From positions 4,392,547-4,456,546 of the forward strand of contig OZ024791.1 in the NCBI GenBank assembly GCA_964017065.1: a stretch of 64,000 nt of DNA, in the 5' to 3' direction. Of this stretch, positions 23,168-37,000 are shown piece after piece. A program made the translations under genes and the position numbers. Source of the stretch: Haliclona indistincta (Eukaryota > Porifera > Demospongiae > Haplosclerida > Chalinidae). Below the pieces are notes generated by a model that had not been told where the DNA came from, searched no databases, and worked only from the letters and a program-made list of their open reading frames with translations. Position 1 is the first letter of the stretch. Every line of letters starts with the position of its first letter.

Positions 23168-24404
23168 TTAATAATAATGGTGTTCAATTGGCTTCTTGAT
23201 ATGCTTACCTTACCATAGACTGATTCTCAATCCTTATTGCCTAGAGACAAGAATATTCGTTGCACTATGCACTAACTTAAAGCTCACCAGCTACACAGTA
23301 CGAAACTCATTAAACTGCATCACAGAGTTCACATACAAGTCGTTTGATTCATGTTTGTCAAACTCAAAGCAATGTCTCACATGCTATAATAATGTGATAC
23401 CTCTGTACTACATTTATCTCATGTATAGTACTAGCCTCGCCTCCAGCCCACTCCCACTGCTGAGGAGATGAACGAGGAAGGAGGGTGTGGCCTGGGGACG
23501 AGGCTAGTATACATGTGAAATACATTATTAATAAAACACAGCTGAAACAATGGTATGATCAGATATACATTTGAACACATTAATTTTTGCTGAACAAAAT
23601 AAAAATTGACAAGAGAGAACAGAAACATAGAATCTGAAACTGCAGACAGTCGACAATTAACAAGAGTTATCAGACTGTTTCGATCTATCGGATCTCATCA
23701 GTGCAGTCAATCAGACATAGTTTGAGAGATGAAGTGTGTGAGAGAGAGTATGAGCACATATTATGTAAGTGAATCAGCTATTGGTACGTGAAGCCACCCT
23801 GCAACACACAATATGCTATAGCAACTGGTTATTGAGGAGACAGAGAGCGAGAGAGAGACAGACAGACAGACAGACAGAGAGAGAGAGAAGAGGAAGAGAC
23901 TGGGATAAGACAGTCATGCTATTGACGACACACACACATATTGACCTACACAACAAAATGCTCAACCCTCTAATGCCTACACATCGACAAGGCATCTATT
24001 CACATTGTACCAATCTTGCTCTATATAGTATCATGATGTACATAGTACATGCACACATTGCATTTTGACATTAGGGAGGTCTGAATTACTTTACTATCTA
24101 TGTAGGCACGTACACACACAACAAACACTACACATTATAGTATGGAGACTAGGTATACGTACAGTAATAACTTACACGTGAAGACGGCTAAGGGCAGCGC
24201 CAGCATCAGGAGCAAGGACTGCCAAGGAGCATCAGTATCTTCCAAGCAATCTCCAGATAGTGCTACCTTTGGTGGAGCTTTATGGAAGCTTCCGGCCTGT
24301 GATTGAGATTTCCGGCCTGTGCGTGGAGTAGGCGGATGACAAGGTCTGACTATTTCCGGCCTGTGAGTGGAGGTATTTCCGGCCTGTGCGTGGAGCCGGA
24401 TGAC
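23168..24404 (+). repeat. right arm of large inverted duplication; 5' region of the RNF213-like gene
   Basis: Inverted partner of 18036-19984. It reaches from 23168 to the start codon at 24400 and so holds what should be promoter and 5' UTR of the giant gene. An AG/ACAG-rich tract at about 23838-23895 and the CCGGAAA cluster are shared with the other arm. Confidence 0.85.
24287..24383 (+). promoter_or_regulatory. cluster of four CCGGAA (ETS-like) boxes and an overlapping upstream ORF
   Basis: TTCCGGCCTGTG occurs at 24290, 24310, 24354 and 24377; read on the minus strand each gives CCGGAA, the core of ETS/GABP sites. The last two units are part of a local duplication that also copied the ATG context (CGGATGACAAG at 24333 and 24397). 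The earlier ATG (24336) opens a 26-codon ORF that ends at 24416, out of frame and past the main ATG at 24400, so it may repress translation. Factor identity is inferred from the motif only. Confidence 0.45.
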
Positions 24405-25072
24405 AAGTCCATATGATCTTGCCGAACCCCAGGCCGAACCAGCTGCCGAAACGGCGCCGATGGGCAGCTCAGCTATTACAACCACTGATGAACAGTCTGG
24501 TGCGAACTCTCCAAGTAACAGCAGCCGATGTAGTGGAAGAGACGCCAAAAATGCGGGGCAGGTGGATCAGCAAACGAACGAGCATAATCAGCAGACCAGT
24601 AAGTCCCTGTCCGCTCAAGCCGAGACCGGTGGTAGCCTCTCCGTGCCGGCCGGGGAAAATTTTCCTGCGTTGCCTGACAAGACCTCTCAAGTTACTGAAC
24701 CCGAAGCCGAGGAAAATGTTGAGCATCCACTTGGAAATAAGACTGATGTGCAGCCAGCTGGGTCGCAATCTAGCGACGGGGAGCAGAACGGCCCACGTAA
24801 GAGCAGTAGTGAATATTTGCAAGAAAATTCAACTGTGCACACTACTGCAGAGTCAGAAAATGTGACAAAGTCATCTACAGAAGATTTAACTGAGGTAAAA
24901 AAATTGGATCTGGAAACTGCTGGATATGATGGAATGGCGGCTAGTCACATGGTGACTCGATCCATATCTAAACAAATTGACAGTGCGAGAAAAGAAACTC
25001 AGCCAAAGAAAAACGAGGATCTGTCTGTAGTGGGACCTAAATCTTCAAAAAGAGTCACTATTGATCATCAAG
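24400..25072 (+). CDS. RNF213-like exon 1: disordered N-terminus
   Basis: 224 codons plus one base; donor GTATGC at 25073. The ATG at 24400 gives MTSPYDLAEPQAEP; the frame is open further back but without an ATG. Composition is rich in S, T, E, Q, N and P with no hydrophobic core, so the segment is probably unstructured, ending in a basic patch (KSSKRVT). A downstream ATG at about 24460 is an alternative start. Confidence 0.7.
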
Positions 25073-28000
25073 GTATGCATTAGAATACCAGCATGCAATC
25101 AGAGTTACAGCGGTTTTCGCAAAACGAGACAAAGCGGAAGTAGCGTAAATTATTATTCGTTCAACATGTATATTCGTACGCTATTGCCAACAAAACCAAT
25201 GCAGCCGATGACCAGCAGAAGTAGCCGAACACTTTCCTTGAACACAAGAAAAACGCGACAACATCATCCCACTGACCCCTCAAAGATCGTCATCAACAAT
25301 ACAGTAAAGTATTGTGCTTATGGAGAGCCATAATAAAGTGCTCTCCATAAGCACAATGCTTTACTGTATTGTTGATGACGATCTTTGAGGGGTCAGCGGG
25401 GGTGATGTTGTCGCGTTTTTCTTGTGTTCAAGGAAAGTGTTCGGCTACTTCTGCTGGTCATCGTTTAGCACAAGGATGGGTGTATGCTAGCAGCACTAAA
25501 TTAGCCAGCTCCTCTACTTTGATGGACGTAGCGAGTGGTGAAACGAAAATACAGAGATTCTACCGATCTTAGGGAAATTCGTACACGTGACTATTATTGT
25601 TTGCTGTCGCCTTCAGGAATGACGCTAGAGCTAGCAGTTTGCTGTGTCTTCTACGCATGCAAGTGGCTATAGTTTGCAGTGGTAGACACCGTCTTAGCTG
25701 CGTTGGTTTTGCTGGCAATAGCGTACGAATATACATGTTGACCGAATATAGATAATTTACTCTATGACATTGACCAATCAAATTTGCTTCTCACCACGTG
25801 TATCGCTTCTGCTAGTCAAATGTATCCAACTGCTGTGACAGTTCAGCTAGTTGCTGTTGACTGACACCTGACATGCATTGAATTGAATTCAGCTTGTGAC
25901 AAAATATTATAATTATAATCAAAATCTTATGTACAGCCACTGATGTAGGGATCTATGGTCTGTTAGCAAGTCAATCGTGTTACAATATTCCATGCTTGCT
26001 CCTTGTTGGTTTACATTGTGGACCAGTAGCAGATTTCTTTATCCCTACATCCTTTTGATTTCGTTAGAAATCTTTTTTATTTTCTTTTACTACACGATTG
26101 GAGTTAAACGCTCCTTCCCTTTATGGGCTCATGGCGTACATTCACAAAAATTTAAATGAGATGGAAACTTTGGGTGCGTAGCTTTAGCCATTATATTTCG
26201 CGGACACCCTCTAGATTCGTGAAAATAGTTTTCGCGAAATCACTGTTTGGCTCTAATTCACGAAATATATCATCTGCGAAAATAATATGATCTACGGTAC
26301 ATTTTATTCTACAATACAGTGGTAAACAGGTTTGTAAAGTTCTTGCATAGGGATGCAATACTGTACAGCTTCAAATTTTTGTAGCCTGCTAATTTTAATT
26401 TTCATAAATTACTAACAACATTTAGCCCACAGCTAAGTGTTGTTGAATAATCAAGTTTTAGCTCTAAATCAGAATCCCGCTATACATGTACTGCTTGTAA
26501 ATTAAATCCGCTTTTGACATCGCTTATGTAGGGGGATGGACAGAAACAAGATGGCGGCTACAATGCATGTACATGTATTAGCTAATATAATACTTGGTGG
26601 TGACTTCATGCAGGCTCTCAGTCAATAGCCTACAAGCCAGTACCAAGAGTAAATTTCAAATTGCAAACAAAGAGCATCACGCTTCACGGACTTTCTCTTG
26701 GAAAAGTGACGTGACTAGCACGCCAGCAAAATGCACGATCAAAAATTGTATACATGCAATCTCTTTCCCACGCTCATGCATAGCTTGTGAGCTGTTTGTG
26801 TGGAATTTTTAAATCAGAGTTGCTTGCTGCTTTCATATGTGAAAGTGTGGTTCAAAATGATAGACGTCATATTGCGTAGTTGCTTGTGTGTTAGTCATGT
26901 TATGTTTTGAGAGAGAGTCCATGAAGTGTATATTAGAGCGTGATACTCTGCTCATGTATGGCAGCCGGTGAATGAATGAATGAATTGTAGGGATGAATTG
27001 TCTATTAGCTAGTCAGTCGTGTTACCACCTTGTTGGTTTATATTGTGGGCCAGTGGCATGTGACAAGGAATAAACTGACTGACTGGCTGGCTGACTGACT
27101 GACTGACAAACGAACTACTGTATGCCTCTTGGCTCCGCCCACTGAGACATAATAATAACTATGCTTGTCAGCATAGTTTGATCTTAAACAATTGTTTTGT
27201 CGTATGTAGGTTTTGACAGTCTTCCACCATCGGACAAAATGATTGATGATGTATGCCACCGCAAAGAAGTTTCAGTGAAGTGGAAAAAGATAGCTTCAAA
27301 GTTGCATGTTGCAATTAACTACAAAATTTATTACCCAACCGGTTCTTCTGATGAAATTAAGCTTAAAAGAGTTTTTGATGAGTGGAAAGCTAATCGAAAG
27401 CCTCCATTCAACATGGCTACTCTTCTGAATGTGTTAAAAGAAGTAGATGCAAGCAATGTTGCATGTCAGTTGGGTGAGTGTTAGGGAGGGCACAATAATG
27501 TAGGGAGGGCACAATAATGTTGGGGTGACCAGGAAGCATTCTTAGTTACAATGCAAGTATTAGCCAAAAATATTTTACCTGGTAGCGCATCTAAAGTGGC
27601 ACAATCTACGGCAATACCATAAAGTTTTTCTCATGCTTGTGCAAATTTTCCACATTGCTTTTAGTTACATTATGTAGTTAACCCTTCAAGTGCGGACAGC
27701 AATTCTAGCCTCTATTCTGACTAACCTTTGCAACCATTAGACAGACAAACTAGCACTGTGATCACAGTTAATATGCAAAATCAACTTGCACAACGTGCGG
27801 GCTTAATTGTTGTCAATGACAGTCGACAATTGCAGTTAACCACGCCCACTTGACGATCTACAACTGTCGTGAGCTAGAATCACTCTCACTGGAGCAAAAA
27901 CGCCGCTTCTTTGGTCAAAACAGCACGTGTGAGACAAAGTTAGTGCATGCATGGCTGCTTTTTATGTCAAGAAGCCCCTGTAGACCCAGTGGTGCTAGGT

Positions 28001-31000
28001 AATCCTGCCATAGCTCTGCTAGGCGGGGCCGCAGGCCCCCCCAATGGCTCGCCATCACACCCCACATAGCTGTATTTGGTCCATAGGTAAAATAAACTAT
28101 CTTCGAATTTTAACGCCCGCTTCCGGTTACGTCAAACTTGCTAGGCGACTATAGTCGCCCGTCGCTTGTGAAGGGTTAAACCATTGTGTAGAGCCGTATG
28201 CCATTGTAATATGACCGGGAATTTTAATAGTTAGATAACATTAATAAATTCTTGCATAACAGTATGGCACGATGATACACAAAGCAGTCTGTGGCAGTTT
28301 TCTCAACAACAGAACCACGTAGCAACCACAGTTTTCACCAAGATTGAAGACTTCAGCTTCCTCTGTCCGTTTAGAGCGCGTTTTGAATTTTTGTCAGAGC
28401 TCTTCGTTTTTGTAGTGTGTGGGCGCATAGCGATTGCCATTTCTCTAGGTCACAGAGATGCTATCGAAAAGCGCTATATATGGACATGTACGGTGGTGCT
28501 TGTAACATGTATCCAAAGGATTTTTGTTGAGAAAACTGCCACAGACAGGCATAAGTTTATCGTTGAAAATGAGCTGTTTTGTGCATTGCCAGCGACTGCC
28601 ATATTGCATTGCAAGTAGTAATCGCCTTCATCTAGCCGTGGAAACAATTCAGAGAGCCTTTTTGTGCTTCACAGAGGAAAGATACAGTATTACAAACACC
28701 TACAAAAACAACAATTTTAGGGTACCGCCTCCATATTGCTGCCCTAAGGCGATGTATTACTCTTTGATGTTTCATATAGCACTTTTCACCTTTGGCAAAG
28801 GTCAATCAAAAAGAAAGCATAGTAAAGGCAGCACAGATGCTTTTCAAACACACTGAGAACAGCAGAACTATTCGGTAACTCGGAACGAGCAAAAACGGCG
28901 ACAAAGCGGCTATACACGGGCAGTTGGTGGTTTGAGCATACCTTGCTAGAACATAGTTTTCTGTTCTGGCAAGCCTTGCTCGAGCGGCTAATCCATGGCT
29001 TTCTAAAGCTACGTGTCTTTGTAAGAGCACTTTACGGTATTGTGGGTGTGTCACCCAACCTCCTATTCATCTCGATGTCCTCACTCAGTCTCACATGTAC
29101 CGTACGTCAGAGCCATTAAACTTCTTGAGGCCTATACTAGCTACGGTATCAGTCTTACGATCTTGAGGCCTTCTGTGATGTGCCAATCAACTGTTAGTGC
29201 ATGTATGCTATTATATATTTTTCTGGAGCTGTTTATGGGCTAGCTGTAGCGTGCATGTTGTGCAGTAATGCTGGAGTAGTCATGTTTAGCTCCTAGCTCA
29301 GCGCACGGGGATGTGTTCATTACAACTCTAGTTTTATTATTAATCTTATTTTAATATGCTTTTCTATTCATCCCTACATTATGAATGTCTTGTGATTGTT
29401 GAAATTGTATTTGAACACAATTTTAAAATTCCTGATGCAGAAGACAAAGTCAAAAGGAGTCAGGCCAAGAAACAACCAGAAAAGACTCCTATTCAGACCC
29501 AAACAGATATTCAGCCGCAAGGAAAGAGTCAAGGTCAACTAGGTAAGTAATAATAATTAGGGAGACACGGTAGTGTCTCCCTATGTAGGGTTGAACGAGA
29601 AAACAAGATGGCGGCTACATACAATGTATTAGCGTTCAAACGCTGACATTTCGCCTGGTGATGAATTTTATACGTCCAAAGACACTTAAATCTGCTACCT
29701 GGCGTTGCCCCATCTTACAGTAGCAAGGAGATTGCTCGAGATTGTTACTAAAGTGACGAACCTGGAAACGGTGAAAATCGAGTTTCGTCATCTTCGTTTT
29801 CTTCTTTCTTCTTCTTTCTTTCTTTCTTTCTTCCACTCGCCTAGCACCTTTACGTGAGCAGTGCCGAGACCAAAACACCCAGGAACAGTCGTGAAATTCT
29901 CCTGGCATGTGCCTTTTGAACTTAGTTTTTAGCGAAACGGCGATATAAATTCCTCGATTTCTCGATCGTGATCCGTTGTCAGCTAAGTGTTAGACGCCAT
30001 TAAGTGATTGCGCAATACGCACGTGACCAAGCTGTGGTTAGCGCACGTGACCAAGCACAAGCTTGAGTATCGCCACGCCGTATAGATCACGGAGAACACA
30101 TATTTGTCTGGAGTCTTCGAAGAACGGTAAGCTAGCAAGCGCAGAATCACCATTCTGCCTTGCCAGATAATTATAACATCCGTAAACAAGTGTGGGCGGG
30201 GCTCGTATGCACTGTATTCATGCATGCGTAGGCGAGCTGATATCTACAGCATAACAATTATTTAGCTACAAGTTTAAAATTGTTAATAATAAAGAAAAGC
30301 CATCAACAACAGGAAAACCAAACCAATGGTGGAAACAAAGATGGCACAGTAATTGCATGATATTGAATTGAACTGTACTTCACTGAAAAAGAAAAAAGCA
30401 CACAAACAAGAAAATTAAAAAGATTTCTATCGAAATCAAAAGGATGTAGGGTTGTGAAATCTACCACTGGTCAACAATGTAAACTAACAAGGAACAAGCA
30501 TGGAATGGTAACACGATTGACTTGCTAACAGACCATAGATCCCTACATCAGTGGCTGTACATAAGCTGTCACAAGCTGAATGCATGTCAGGTGTCAGTCA
30601 ACAGCAACAAGCTAAGCTGAACTAGCTATAGTCAACTACAGCAGCCACTGATGTAGGAATCTATGGTCTGTTAGCAAGTCAATCGTGTTACCATTCCATG
30701 CTTGTTCCTTGTTAGTTTACATTGTTGACCAGTGGTAGATTTCACAACCCTACATCCTTTTGATTTCGATAGAAATCTTTTTAATTTTCTAAACTTCATA
30801 TTTTGTCATAAACGTAATGACTAATGTGTAAGCTGATAAGGGTGGTAGACTGAGTATATTAAGGTTACGGGATACACCACGTCCACTTACGAGCAAGCTA
30901 AAATGGTTGCCTAAAAAAACATCCGTAGCATTGCGCTTGTTGGTTTGGCTGAACAAAGCGTTTCATATCAAAGACTGCACTTTGTCGTTTGCGAAAACGA

Positions 31001-34000
31001 TGGCTAGACACGTTACCATAGTGCGTTACGAAGTGCACGAAGCAACGAGCAGCTTCGTCGACTAAGAAATCGAAAATCTCGTTGTGGGCATTCGGTAGCA
31101 CGACTAGACTTGGCATGCAGCTAGACAGCTTAGTTATCTAGGGAGAGACGGATCCATTTTTTTGATATCAGCTTTAGTTGCTGAGTTATGTACACGCATA
31201 CACTTGAAAATTAGCTTTGACGAGCTTTTCGAGTGTATGCCTTTGTCACAGAAAAAAAATTACTGCATGGAAAAGATGCAGCATAACAATTATGAGCATG
31301 TACTATACAGCAATTTAAGTAGTACATACTCATAAAATAAGGTTGATTATAGTGATGCATAGTGAGTACCTACTGTAGGTGATCACCAGCTGTTATCAGA
31401 GGATGTTGTTGACATGATGTGCTCCACCATTCCATGTACTAAGTGGATCGCTATAGCCACACGATTGGAACTGGAAGAAGATGCTATTGCAGCACTGAAG
31501 TGTTCAAATGTAACAGAAGAAGAAAAGCTTGAGTCTGTTTTTTTACAATGGAAGAAAAAGCAGAATCCTCCTTATACAAAGAGTGCTTTAATTCAGTTAT
31601 TGGAGTCAAAAGAAGTAGCTGAATTTGATCTTGCTGATGCACTGGGTGAGCCTACAATCATGACCTGTTACATTTTCTCATGATAATTGACGTGTCACCA
31701 TTAAAGATTTTATAGGTTATGTGTTTCTGAACACCCATGATTTGTGCATTAATTTGGTAACTTTGTTAAAGCTTGGGCCGACTATTTTCCCCAAATTGTG
31801 CATGCAATTTTCATTGCTATAGCAATGCTTAAATTTATCAAGCCCAGCATAATTTTATATTTATTTCACCAGGTGTACAGTGAAACTCCTCAAATCCGAA
31901 CACCCTTGGAACATGTCCACAATAAGAGGTGGCCTGTTCTCAGGGGTCGTGATTTTGTTTGGGACTGCAGTGTTGCGCTCATTGTCCGTATTAGAGTGGG
32001 TTTATGCATTATAGGGGCGTCCACAAGGAAGAATTCCACTGCATTCCTTTTTGATTAGTTCACTATAGTAATCATGTCCTTTATTCCCATTTAGCACCTC
32101 GCCAGAAACGTATTGAACATGAAGAAGAAGAGTACTACACAGCCGCAGAAACGGTACTATTAACTTATTAGGCCCCAAATAATAATTATTGTTAATTAAT
32201 ATTGTTAATATTGGGAGTCCATAATTGACTGTGCCTTAGTCACAATTTGATGGGATTGCTCTTACTATAGACCAATTAATAGGTGCAACCAAGAGTTATG
32301 AACTCTTGATGCAATCAATTATGGAATCTTTCAGGGCAGATCCAGAAAATCAGAAAGGGGAGTATCACTGATCACGCAAAATGCGTAGCAAAAATTGTAA
32401 TTAATGTTCATTTATTCATGAAACTTGCAATAAAAAATGGCTATAAATTCGATTACCTCAGAGTTCTAGACACTGAAGCCACCTTGCAAACCTCCGTGGA
32501 TAATATTTTGTCAGCTTTTCTACCCACTAAAGCACTTTTTAATAATAAATATTTCATTTTAAACCTTGAGGGGGGTGCTCCCCTATATCCGCCCCTGTGA
32601 CTTTTTAGGTTGCTGGCAGAATACACTTGATAATGCCTGTACATTATTAAATTACTGCCTGCATGTTGAAACTGTGCAGTGTGCAGCACTAAGAAAGATA
32701 GCTTAATGAGTTTTCATCAAAATTTGAAAATCTGGCTATAAATGCTCCAAAAGCGTTGAAAATGTACTCTAAGTGTTCGAAATATCATTTTGAGACAGTT
32801 TCTGTAAGAAATAGAGGGTGAAGGATTTCAAGGTGATTAACCCTTTAACTACTAAATTATCTTGCTGAAATTTTAACCTCGTAAATGCTGACCACTTCTA
32901 TCGTGAATATCTCGTGTGTCTTTTGTGCTACTGGTCTCAAATTTGCGTCCTTTTACGCCAGTGAGTAGCCGCAATTGCTCACACTCAAGTCGGTCGATAT
33001 GCCCCTCCCACTTCGAAAGTGAAGTCGATAAAGTGCAGCGACCTCGTCAAATTTTGCTCAAAGTTAGTACTTTGTGGCTGGCTACTGAAAAGTACATGTA
33101 AATAGCAGTGGTTTTGGTCAATGTAAAATGTAGCCCAGATCATAGAGAATGCGCAAAAATGTGTTTTCCGAGCACCCGAATCCATAAAATGTCCACATTT
33201 TCTTGGCAGCCATTTTGTTTTTCCTAAAATGTTGTGAAATTTGCACTGAAGCCATAGAAATGCCGAAGCCAATACGTTTAGTGCAGGGGGCGCGCCGAAA
33301 ACCGGTCAATTTTTTGCGGTTATTTGTATTCTTCAATTTGGCTTAATTTTGGGATATTTTAGCACTTTTTCATTAAGTTATGCTGTCTGAAGTATGTATG
33401 ACGCAAAATTGCGTCATTAGGGCTTAAAGGGTTAAGCTTGTTACCAATAATAATTATTGCAAAAACATATTGTCTATTTTTTTCTAACAGCCTCATATAG
33501 ATATCATCGGTGCAAATCCAGGTACTCCTATTGGAGCTTTTATGACTCCTGTCTTCAAGAAATTAAAAAGGTGTTTAGCAGCACACCAGTATTATGTAAC
33601 ACATTGATTATCTTTACAGATCACGTCCACTTCCCGCTGTCACTTTGTTCAAAACTCCTCTGCACCAGTGCGTAAAAGTATATTTCTATGTTCTGCTCAA
33701 AAAGGACATGTGGGAATGGAGGGAGAATAGTAAAATGTGCATTAGATTCTGGTGTCCAGAAATGGGAGATGGAAACTGGGATTGTGGAGAGCTAAAAATA
33801 TACAAGTTAGTCAAGTTAATTTTGGCTGTATTCAGACATTGTTCTTCATTGCTATTCCTACATATTTTAAAATCTTTTGTTTTCATTACAGGCTATCAGA
33901 ACAAAATGATGACACTGTGTATGTAATGAGAGGATGTGTGCCAGTACCCAAATCGGTGTTGCACAGAGGAGTTTGCTATAAATATTATGTATATCCTGAC

Positions 34001-37000
34001 AATACCAGTACTGAATCTATGGAGGAAGATTTTAAGACTGATAGTTATCACTATCGTTTTTTACAGTTGTCCAATTGTGGAGGTAAGCCAATTTTTGGAC
34101 ATCAAAATAGTATCATATTATGTGTATGTATGATTGTAGCATTCACAGCAAAGTTTGACATTCAAGTTTTTCCCGAGAGTGGACGATGGGAAAAGTTCAA
34201 AAATCGTTTTGGTGCTTCTCATGAAGTTCACACTAGTTCATCTATACTTGCCTTGAAGACGATGCTACCGATGTATTTCACTGATGTTTGTAATGCATAT
34301 CCTGAATGGGATATTGTTGGAAGAGCAAGACAATTGGAATGGTTTTTTTCTAGTTTAAGCTTTCCATCGATGTATTCCAGTAAAACAAGACGTGTTTTCC
34401 CCTTACAATTCAACCTTAAAAAGGTGAAGGCACATTATTTTGTAGTATTTTTTCATATCTCTCATATTATAGTATTTGAGTGAATGGATTGAACAGCAAG
34501 CCCATGATCTTAACAAGAATGCTGTACCTGAGTTGAAAAAAATTCAAATTTCTTTTCTATACCTTTATTTGTTGAAGTCCATTGTACTACTGCCAGATGT
34601 AACCTTATTCTGCATAAAGGCGCTTCTTCATGCTATACAGCCACCTCATCAACCCAAGGCATTTCAACAAGTTGTGCAAATGCTTTGGACTTCTGAACAA
34701 GCAGTACTGAGGTAGATGAAATTTGATTATGTTATTAGTCTTTTTAATCTCTTTTTATTTATCCAGATCTAGACTCTTATCTGCTTTGCAGTCAGTCTGT
34801 AAAATACTCATGGAAGCTAATGGAATGCACTATGAGTGGATGGGTGGATTATTGCTGCTTCATGCCCTTTCAAAGAAAGAATTCGAAAAGCAGCTTGAGC
34901 AATCAGATTCGCTACGTCCTGGTCAAAGAAAGTTTTGGACTGTGGTGTATTGTGATCTTGATCCAATAAAGTTCAGCAGGAAAATACCATCTGACTACAG
35001 GTATTGTAGTTAAATTCCGTTGTGTACCATTAAGGTGGCGGGATACCAGAATTAATGATATTCATGACTTTTGCATTTTCTTGCGCCAAAATTCTCTCAA
35101 ACGGCTCGATGGCAGCTAGCGAAAGTAGTATCTAGTAGTGCTCCAGGACCTCCTCAAGTGCCCGAACCTGTTTACTCGGCTACTGATAAACATAGCTCGA
35201 CTTACAGGCAAAATGGTCTAAACTCGCTGTGATTTTGTGACGTCCTCGTGGACATTTCACTACATAACTCGCGCTATGTTTATCAGTAGCCGAGTAAACT
35301 GGTTCGGGCACTCGAGGAGGTCCTGGAGCACTACTAGATACTACTTTCGCTAGCTGCCATCGAGCCGTTTGAGAGAATTTTGGCGCAAGAAAATGCCTTT
35401 TTAGTCCCATTCGTTTTGCCCGCTGCCAGACGGCGCGTTCTATCTGCTGCTTGCTTATTTTACTTTTGGAGAACAGCTGACTTTGGCGCATCGAATGATG
35501 GTATGCACAACGTTATAGCATACTTCCTTTTGCTGCTACAGACATTTATATTCTGTGAATATTAATTAGCTCACACGAGTAACAGTCACCTTAACGTAGA
35601 AAATTTCGCCCATGATATATTTTTGCGTTCTTTTGTGGGTGCTCTTAAAGCACGAACATTTTCATGATACATTTTACATTGGAGCAACAAAAATTTTTAC
35701 CCAAGAAAACTTCAAAATTTGGTCAACTTGACAAAAAAGTGAAAATTACTGTTGCTAATAATCAGTCTATCACTGGACCACACTAAACTTTCTTCCACCC
35801 TGTAGAATTGTCACTCTGCTACTTAATAATGTTATCACATGTTTTCTGTAATTCAGTAAATATTAGGGAGGCACGGTAGTGACTCCCTATGTAGGGATGA
35901 ACGAGAAAACAAGATGGCGGCTACATACAATGTATTAGCGTTCAAACGCTGATATTTCGCCTGGTGATGAATTTTATACGTCCATAGACACTTAGATCTG
36001 CTATCTGGCATTGCCCCATCTTACAGTAGCAAGGAGATTGCTCGAAATTGTTACTAAAGTGACGAACCTGGAAACGGTGAAAATCGACTTTCGTCATCTT
36101 CGTTTTCTTCTTCTTCTTTCTTCCACTCGCCTAGCGCCTTTACGCGAGCAGTGCCGAGACCAAAACACCCACGAACAGTTGTGAAATTCTCCTGGCATGT
36201 GCCTTTTGAACTTTGTTTTTAGCGTAACGGCGATATAAATTCAGCGATTTCTCGATCGTGATCCATTGTCAGCTTAGTGTTAGACGCCATTATTGTGATT
36301 GCGTAATACGCACGTGACCAAGCAGTGGCTAGCGCACGTGACCAAGCAGCTAGAGTATCGCCGCGCCGTATGGATCAATATGACGGAGAACACATACCCG
36401 GCATTTGTCTGGAGTCTTTGAAGAACGGTAAGCTCGTGTAGGATCGCCATTCTGCGCTTGCCAGATAATTATAACCGCTATATAGGTCTACAAACAAGGG
36501 TGGGCGGGGCTCGTATGCAATGCATGCATACGTAGGCGACTGATATGTCAATTTTAGCTACAAGTTTAGGGAAAGCCATCAGCAACAGCAATACTAAACT
36601 AATGGTGGAAACAAAGACTTCTCAGTACATGCATGATATTGAACTGCACTTCACTGAAAAAGAAAAAAGGACACAAACAAGTAAATTAAAAAGATTTCTA
36701 TCGAAATCAAAAGGATGTAGTGATGAAGAAATCTACCACTGGTTCACAATGTAAACCAACAAGGAACAAGCATGGAATGGTAACACGATTGACTTGCTAA
36801 CAGACCATAGATCCCTACATCAGTGGCTGTACATAAGACTATGATCAATATTTTGTCACAAACAGCTGAATTCAATTCAATGCATGTCAGGTGTCAGTCA
36901 ACAGTAACTAGCTGGACTAGCTATAGTCAGGCCACAGCAGCCACTGATGTAGGGATCTATGGTCTGTTAGCAAGTCAATCGTGTTACCATTCCATGCTTG

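Noticed and set aside
24367..24399. Upstream extension of exon 1 of the RNF213-like gene
   Set aside because: It begins with GTG, not ATG, and consists of the repeated CCGGAA-box sequence of the promoter region.
33752..34483. Long 243-codon ORF as a single exon
   Set aside because: It crosses three introns. Exons 7 (in another frame), 8 and 9 with good GT/AG sites explain the conserved parts.
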